Positions 60,176-64,000 of a stretch of DNA of 64,000 bases are shown here, in pieces. The DNA lies in contig CALWUU010000013.1 of the NCBI GenBank assembly GCA_944384835.1, positions 1 through 64,000 on the forward strand, written 5' to 3'. This DNA comes from an uncultured Clostridia bacterium (GTDB taxonomy: Bacteria > Bacillota > Clostridia > Oscillospirales > Acutalibacteraceae). A model generated the notes under the pieces. That model was not told the origin of the DNA and ran no database searches. It saw only the letters and a program-made list of their open reading frames with translations. Within the stretch, counting starts at the first letter, position 1; every line of letters begins with the position of its first letter. A program made the translations under genes and the position numbers.

Positions 60176-61918
60176 TTATTTCATCCGCTTTAATAGCTCT
60201 GTAATAATTTGATATTTTTTCAAAGGTGTCATCAAGTAATAGCCATCGCAATCGTGTCCAATTTTTGATACTAAATCCATACAATAATCTAACGAAATTT
60301 TTTGCACAAGCTCTGGCGTTTTTCCCTCCATTTGGGCAATAATTTCTTCCGGTATATCAATACCTGCCACTTCATTGTTTAAAAACACTGCATTTCTATA
60401 ACTAACAATAGGCATAAATCCTGCCAGTATTTTTATATTCAGCGTTTGTTTGGCCAGTTTCAAATTTTCTATTGCAGTATCGGAATAAATTGGTTGTGTT
60501 AAGAAAAAACGTACTCCCATCTCCTGCTTTTTCAACGCACGTTTCAATTCAAATTCAAATCTTTTGGAATTTACATTCAAAGCCCCTCCAATAAAATATG
60601 GATTGGACTGAAAAATATCTTGATTCAATGTTTGTATATATTCAATCAAATGATAAGAATTTGTGCTAAATACGCCTTTTATTTCACAGCGATTATCTGC
60701 CGGTACAGGATCCCCGGTTACCACAAGCACATTATGTATATTTTCAATATTGCCGCCAAGCAAAGCAGATTTTAAGCCAATCATATTTTGGTCACGGCAC
60801 GTAAAGTGCGGTATGGTTGGAATGCCAACTTCACGCTGAATTTTGGCAGCTATCATAAAACTGCTGGCCCGCGCTCTGGCCAAAGGACTGTCCGCAATGG
60901 TAATCGCGTCTGCACCTGCCTTTTTTAAAACAGGGGCAGCTTCTTGAATATGGCTGTAATCCGCATCAAAAGGCGGGTCAAGTTCAACTGCAATTACCTT
61001 TTGATCACCATTGAGTTTTTCTGCAAAGGGATTGATGACGCGCACTGCTTTTTGCGCCGATTCCTTGATTGTAATACGCGGAATATCAGAATTTACATTT
61101 ACGCTTTGGAGGTGCTGCGCCGCTGCTTTAATATGATTGGGTGTAGTGCCGCAGCATCCGCCTAGTATTTTTACTCCTTGTTGATACATTTGTACCATTT
61201 TATCAGCAAAATAAGTTTCGTTGTCGATAAATAAAGTACGTCCGTTTACACTGAGCGGATAGCCGGAATTCGGCATTACGCTTAGCGGTTTGAAAACCGA
61301 TAATTCAGAAACTATTTTCAGTAAATGTGAAGGACCGCACATACAGTTTAGTCCAAAGGCATCCATATTCCAATGTTCACTTTCCGCCACAAGTTTTTTC
61401 AGCGGAATTCCTTTTCTGGTATAACCGTCTTGATCCACTGCAAATGATGTAATTACAAATGCATCAGGACACGTTTGTTTAATATAATCAGCCAATTGAA
61501 ATACAGAGTCGTCCTGTGCGGTTTCCAATAAAAAATAGTTTGCTCCCAAAGACAAAAACAAATCGGCGATTTGATAGAGTTCGTCAATGGAGTTGTCTTC
61601 CGTAAAAATTGGGCCTATATCAGCAAATACAAATACCTTTTTATTGCCTACCGCCTGATTTGCCAACTTCCAAGCCTGAGTTACAATTTCGCTCACAGAA
61701 GAAAAATCTGTTTTTAATGAAATAGTATTGGCCGCAAACGTATTTGTTTTAATGGCCATTGCACCCGCTTCAATGTATTCCCGATGAATTTCCAGCACAC
61801 GTTCGGGATATTCAGTACATGCAAATTCACATGGCTGTTCACTGTGATATTTTTTACTATAATAAGTTCCAAACGCGCCGTCAAACAAAAGATAGTCGTA
61901 AGATTGCAAAATTGACAT
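60176..61918 (-). CDS. Homocysteine S-methyltransferase fused to methylenetetrahydrofolate reductase
   Basis: This is a 580-residue bifunctional enzyme of the YitJ type. The N-terminal half (1-290) is a homocysteine methyltransferase: 'LLFDGAFGTYY', 'NTFAANTISL' and the zinc site 'GGCCGTTPNHI'. The C-terminal half (about 300-580) is a MetF-like FAD barrel: 'VELDPPFDADYSH', 'TIPHFTCRDQN', 'VLVVTGDPVP'. Together they make methyl-THF and methionine. The start is ATG 61918, with GGAGAT before it. No S-box riboswitch was seen in the leader. Confidence 0.92.
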   Translation of the reverse strand: MSILQSYDYLLFDGAFGTYYSKKYHSEQPCEFACTEYPERVLEIHREYIEAGAMAIKTNTFAANTISLKTDFSSVSEIVTQAWKLANQAVGNKKVFVFADIGPIFTEDNSIDELYQIADLFLSLGANYFLLETAQDDSVFQLADYIKQTCPDAFVITSFAVDQDGYTRKGIPLKKLVAESEHWNMDAFGLNCMCGPSHLLKIVSELSVFKPLSVMPNSGYPLSVNGRTLFIDNETYFADKMVQMYQQGVKILGGCCGTTPNHIKAAAQHLQSVNVNSDIPRITIKESAQKAVRVINPFAEKLNGDQKVIAVELDPPFDADYSHIQEAAPVLKKAGADAITIADSPLARARASSFMIAAKIQREVGIPTIPHFTCRDQNMIGLKSALLGGNIENIHNVLVVTGDPVPADNRCEIKGVFSTNSYHLIEYIQTLNQDIFQSNPYFIGGALNVNSKRFEFELKRALKKQEMGVRFFLTQPIYSDTAIENLKLAKQTLNIKILAGFMPIVSYRNAVFLNNEVAGIDIPEEIIAQMEGKTPELVQKISLDYCMDLVSKIGHDCDGYYLMTPLKKYQIITELLKRMK

Positions 61919-62201
61919 ATGATATCTCCAATTAAAAATAAGATAATAGTTATTATACAGGACAAAAAAAATAAATACAATTCCGGTGTACAAAAAAACT
62001 AAAATTGTGGGTAACATTTATTTCATGCAATTTCTTTTATAAAATAAAACACTTTTTACACAGGAAATGTAATCTTTCAAATCTCATGAATATAAAATAA
62101 AATGGTTTTAAGTAAAATATGTTTGTATTCCATAGGATTTCTGCCAAATTTTATTGAAACTAAAAGCAAATAGTGATATACTTTATAAGTATATATGTCT
62201 G

Positions 62202-62244
62202 CCAATACGCCTTTTAGGCGTATTGGTACAAAGCAAACCATGCT
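62202..62244 (+). promoter_or_regulatory. Hairpin leader of aspS
   Basis: CCAATACGCC-TTTTA-GGCGTATTGG (62202-62226) is a perfect 10-bp stem, followed by a short AAGCA/TGCTT hairpin (62230-62244). It lies 43 bases before the aspS start codon without a T-run. It may be a control element. It lacks T-box features I can identify. Confidence 0.55.
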
Positions 62245-62287
62245 TTAATACGGAACAAATTCTAATCATGAAAGGATTATTTGAAAT

Positions 62288-64000
62288 ATGATTTGTGTCA
62301 ATCAATATCATACCCACCTTTGCGGCGAGGTAAGTGAAGCAGATATCGGCAAAAAAATACGCGTTGCAGGCTGGGTAGAAAATATCCGTGACCACGGAGG
62401 CATTCAATTCTTAGATGTGAGAGACCACTATGGTGTGGTACAAGTTGTTGTTTATGATGAGGCTATGCTGACAGATGTAAACAGACAGTGCTGCATTACA
62501 GTAGAAGGTCAGGTTATTTTAAGAAGCGAGGACACAATCAATCCCAAAATTGCAACAGGTAAAGTAGAAATCAAAACAGAAACTTTAACTGTATTGGGTA
62601 AAGCGCCTTCCAGTCTGCCATTTGAAGTAGATAGTTCCACAGATACAAAAGAAGATGTACGTTTAAAATATCGTTTTTTGGATTTGAGAAATCCAAAAGT
62701 ACACAATAATATTGTATTGCGCTCACAAGTAATCTCTTTTTTACGCAATAAAATGAGTGAATTGGGATTTTTGGATATTCAGACCCCTATTCTTTCTGCA
62801 TCTTCTCCTGAAGGAGCCCGCGATTACTTAATTCCAAGCAGAAAACATCACGGCAAATTTTATGCTTTGCCTCAAGCACCGCAAATTTTTAAACAGCTGC
62901 TTATGGTTTCCGGTTTTGACCGCTATTTTCAGGTTGCCCCTTGCTTCCGTGATGAAGACGCAAGAGCAGACCGTTCTCCCGGCGAATTTTATCAATTAGA
63001 CTTTGAAATGGCCTTTGCAACTCAGGAAGATATATTGCAAATTGCGGAAGAAGTAATCTCCGAAACATTCAAAAAATTCTCTGATAAAAAAGTGTCTGAT
63101 ACACCTTTCCCACGTATTCCTTACGCAGAAGCAATGCTGCGCTACGGCACGGATAAACCTGACCTGAGAAATCCGCTGGAAATTGTGGATATCACTGAGA
63201 TTTTTGAAACATCATCATTTGCACCTTTCAAAAATAAAACAGTGCGCGCAATCAATGTGCCAAATTGTGCTTCAAAACCAAAAAGCTTTTTTGAAAACAT
63301 GCTCAAATACGCAACGGAAGAGCTTGGAATGATGGGTCTTGGCTACATTAAAGTAACAGATGAAATGGAATTCTTAGGTCCAATTAATAAATTTATCCCT
63401 GATGATCAGCGTGATAATTTAATCAAAAAAGCAGGTTTGGTACCCGGCTGTGTGCTTTACTTTATTGCCGACGAAGCAAACGCCGCCGCCAAATTGGCAG
63501 GTCAAATTCGTGCTGAACTTGGCCGTCGTTTAGAATTGATTGACAACAGTGAGTTTAAAATGTGCTTTATTGTTGACTTCCCAATGTATGAAATTGATGA
63601 AGAAACCGGCACATATATTTTCACTCATAATCCATTCTCAATGCCCCAAGGCGGATTGCAGGCATTAATGGAGAAAGAGCCGACTGAAATACTAGCTTAC
63701 CAATATGATATTGTCTGCAACGGCGTTGAGCTTTCTTCCGGAGCTGTGAGAAACCACGACTTGCCTACAATGATCAAAGCATTTGAAATTGCCGGTTATA
63801 CGGAGGAAAATATTCAGGATAGCTTCTCCGCGTTATACAACGCATTCAAATACGGTCCGCCTCCGCACGCAGGTATGGCTCCCGGCATTGACCGCATGAT
63901 TATGCTGCTGACAGAGGAAGAAAATATTCGCGAAGTAATTCCGTTCCCAATGAACAGCAATGCGCAGGATTTGTTGCTCGGCGCACCTACTGAGGTAACG
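62288..64000 (+). CDS. aspS: Aspartyl-tRNA synthetase (3' end beyond the window)
   Basis: The first 571 codons are present and open to the end. The N-terminal OB-fold anticodon domain ('GWVENIRDHGGIQFLDVRD' in part) is followed by class II motif 2 'CFRDEDARADRSPGEFYQLD' and the bacterial GAD insertion (about 290-400). Motif 3 'GMAPGIDRMIMLL' is near the window end. The bacterial type is long (near 590 residues) and may be discriminating or non-discriminating. AAAGGA precedes the ATG. The coding frame shows no disruption. Confidence 0.95.
   Translation, partial: MICVNQYHTHLCGEVSEADIGKKIRVAGWVENIRDHGGIQFLDVRDHYGVVQVVVYDEAMLTDVNRQCCITVEGQVILRSEDTINPKIATGKVEIKTETLTVLGKAPSSLPFEVDSSTDTKEDVRLKYRFLDLRNPKVHNNIVLRSQVISFLRNKMSELGFLDIQTPILSASSPEGARDYLIPSRKHHGKFYALPQAPQIFKQLLMVSGFDRYFQVAPCFRDEDARADRSPGEFYQLDFEMAFATQEDILQIAEEVISETFKKFSDKKVSDTPFPRIPYAEAMLRYGTDKPDLRNPLEIVDITEIFETSSFAPFKNKTVRAINVPNCASKPKSFFENMLKYATEELGMMGLGYIKVTDEMEFLGPINKFIPDDQRDNLIKKAGLVPGCVLYFIADEANAAAKLAGQIRAELGRRLELIDNSEFKMCFIVDFPMYEIDEETGTYIFTHNPFSMPQGGLQALMEKEPTEILAYQYDIVCNGVELSSGAVRNHDLPTMIKAFEIAGYTEENIQDSFSALYNAFKYGPPPHAGMAPGIDRMIMLLTEEENIREVIPFPMNSNAQDLLLGAPTEVT

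Noticed and set aside
61919..62040. S-box riboswitch before the methyltransferase-MTHFR gene
   Set aside because: No conserved S-box helices or terminator were recognisable in the minus-strand leader.
1..64000. Insertion sequences, prophage or CRISPR-Cas genes
   Set aside because: No transposase, phage structural gene, integrase or cas-like sequence was seen.

Overview
The window looks like the chromosome of a spore-forming, anaerobic, low-GC Gram-positive bacterium of the class Clostridia. The evidence is a mother-cell sigma-K gene beside CotF-type coat genes, a CwlD-like amidase, an RsgI-type anti-sigma factor, a BclA-like C1q-fold protein, desulfoferrodoxin, NEAT/Shp haem-capture proteins with an SPKTG wall anchor, strong GGAGG ribosome binding sites and AT-rich spacers. 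I cannot name the genus from sequence alone.

Positions 1-9964 look accessory. They hold a broken metallo-hydrolase and a CPBP protease, then an arsenic operon (ArsR, ArsP/YraQ-type permease, Cys-rich thioredoxin-like protein, ArsC). An HxlR regulator follows, divergent from a redox/ADP-ribosylation cluster: a ferredoxin-nitroreductase broken by an in-frame TAG, a PNPOx-like ferredoxin, an OpuC-type quaternary-amine ABC transporter, a zinc-type macrodomain and a class M sirtuin (SirTM).

10368-30747 reads as core metabolism. It has a malate dehydrogenase/malic enzyme pair, a heterodimeric ABC exporter behind an attenuator-like leader, and a sporulation block (ferritin-like protein, CotF-like proteins, uninterrupted sigK). 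Next come recQ, a second paralogous heterodimeric exporter under a MarR regulator with a perfect 14-bp-arm palindrome, and two flavoproteins.

31043-38427 holds a nitroreductase, three tRNAs (Gln-CTG, Ser-TGA, Ser-GCT), a LysR regulator divergent from two tandem aldo/keto reductases (one a predicted lipoprotein), a secreted Ca-loop repeat protein with an ECF sigma/RsgI-like pair, and ferritin.

38600-47181 is a haem acquisition locus: a MarR-like regulator, a 408-bp control region with four palindromes of two families, a NEAT/FIVAR wall protein, a Shp-like protein, an IsdE-like lipoprotein, a FecCD permease, an ATPase and a DUF454 protein. The motif GTTAGCT-N2-AGCTAAC occurs before the regulator and twice before the haem operon, so the regulator probably controls both.

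47334-64000 contains DUF2935, DUF6512 and BclA-like proteins, a rhodanese/CoA-disulfide reductase/desulfoferrodoxin set, small conserved proteins, a second HxlR locus whose operator matches the first, a Fur-family regulator, cwlD, a radA gene broken by an in-frame TAA, a prepilin-like orphan, a homocysteine methyltransferase-MTHFR fusion, and the start of aspS running off the end.
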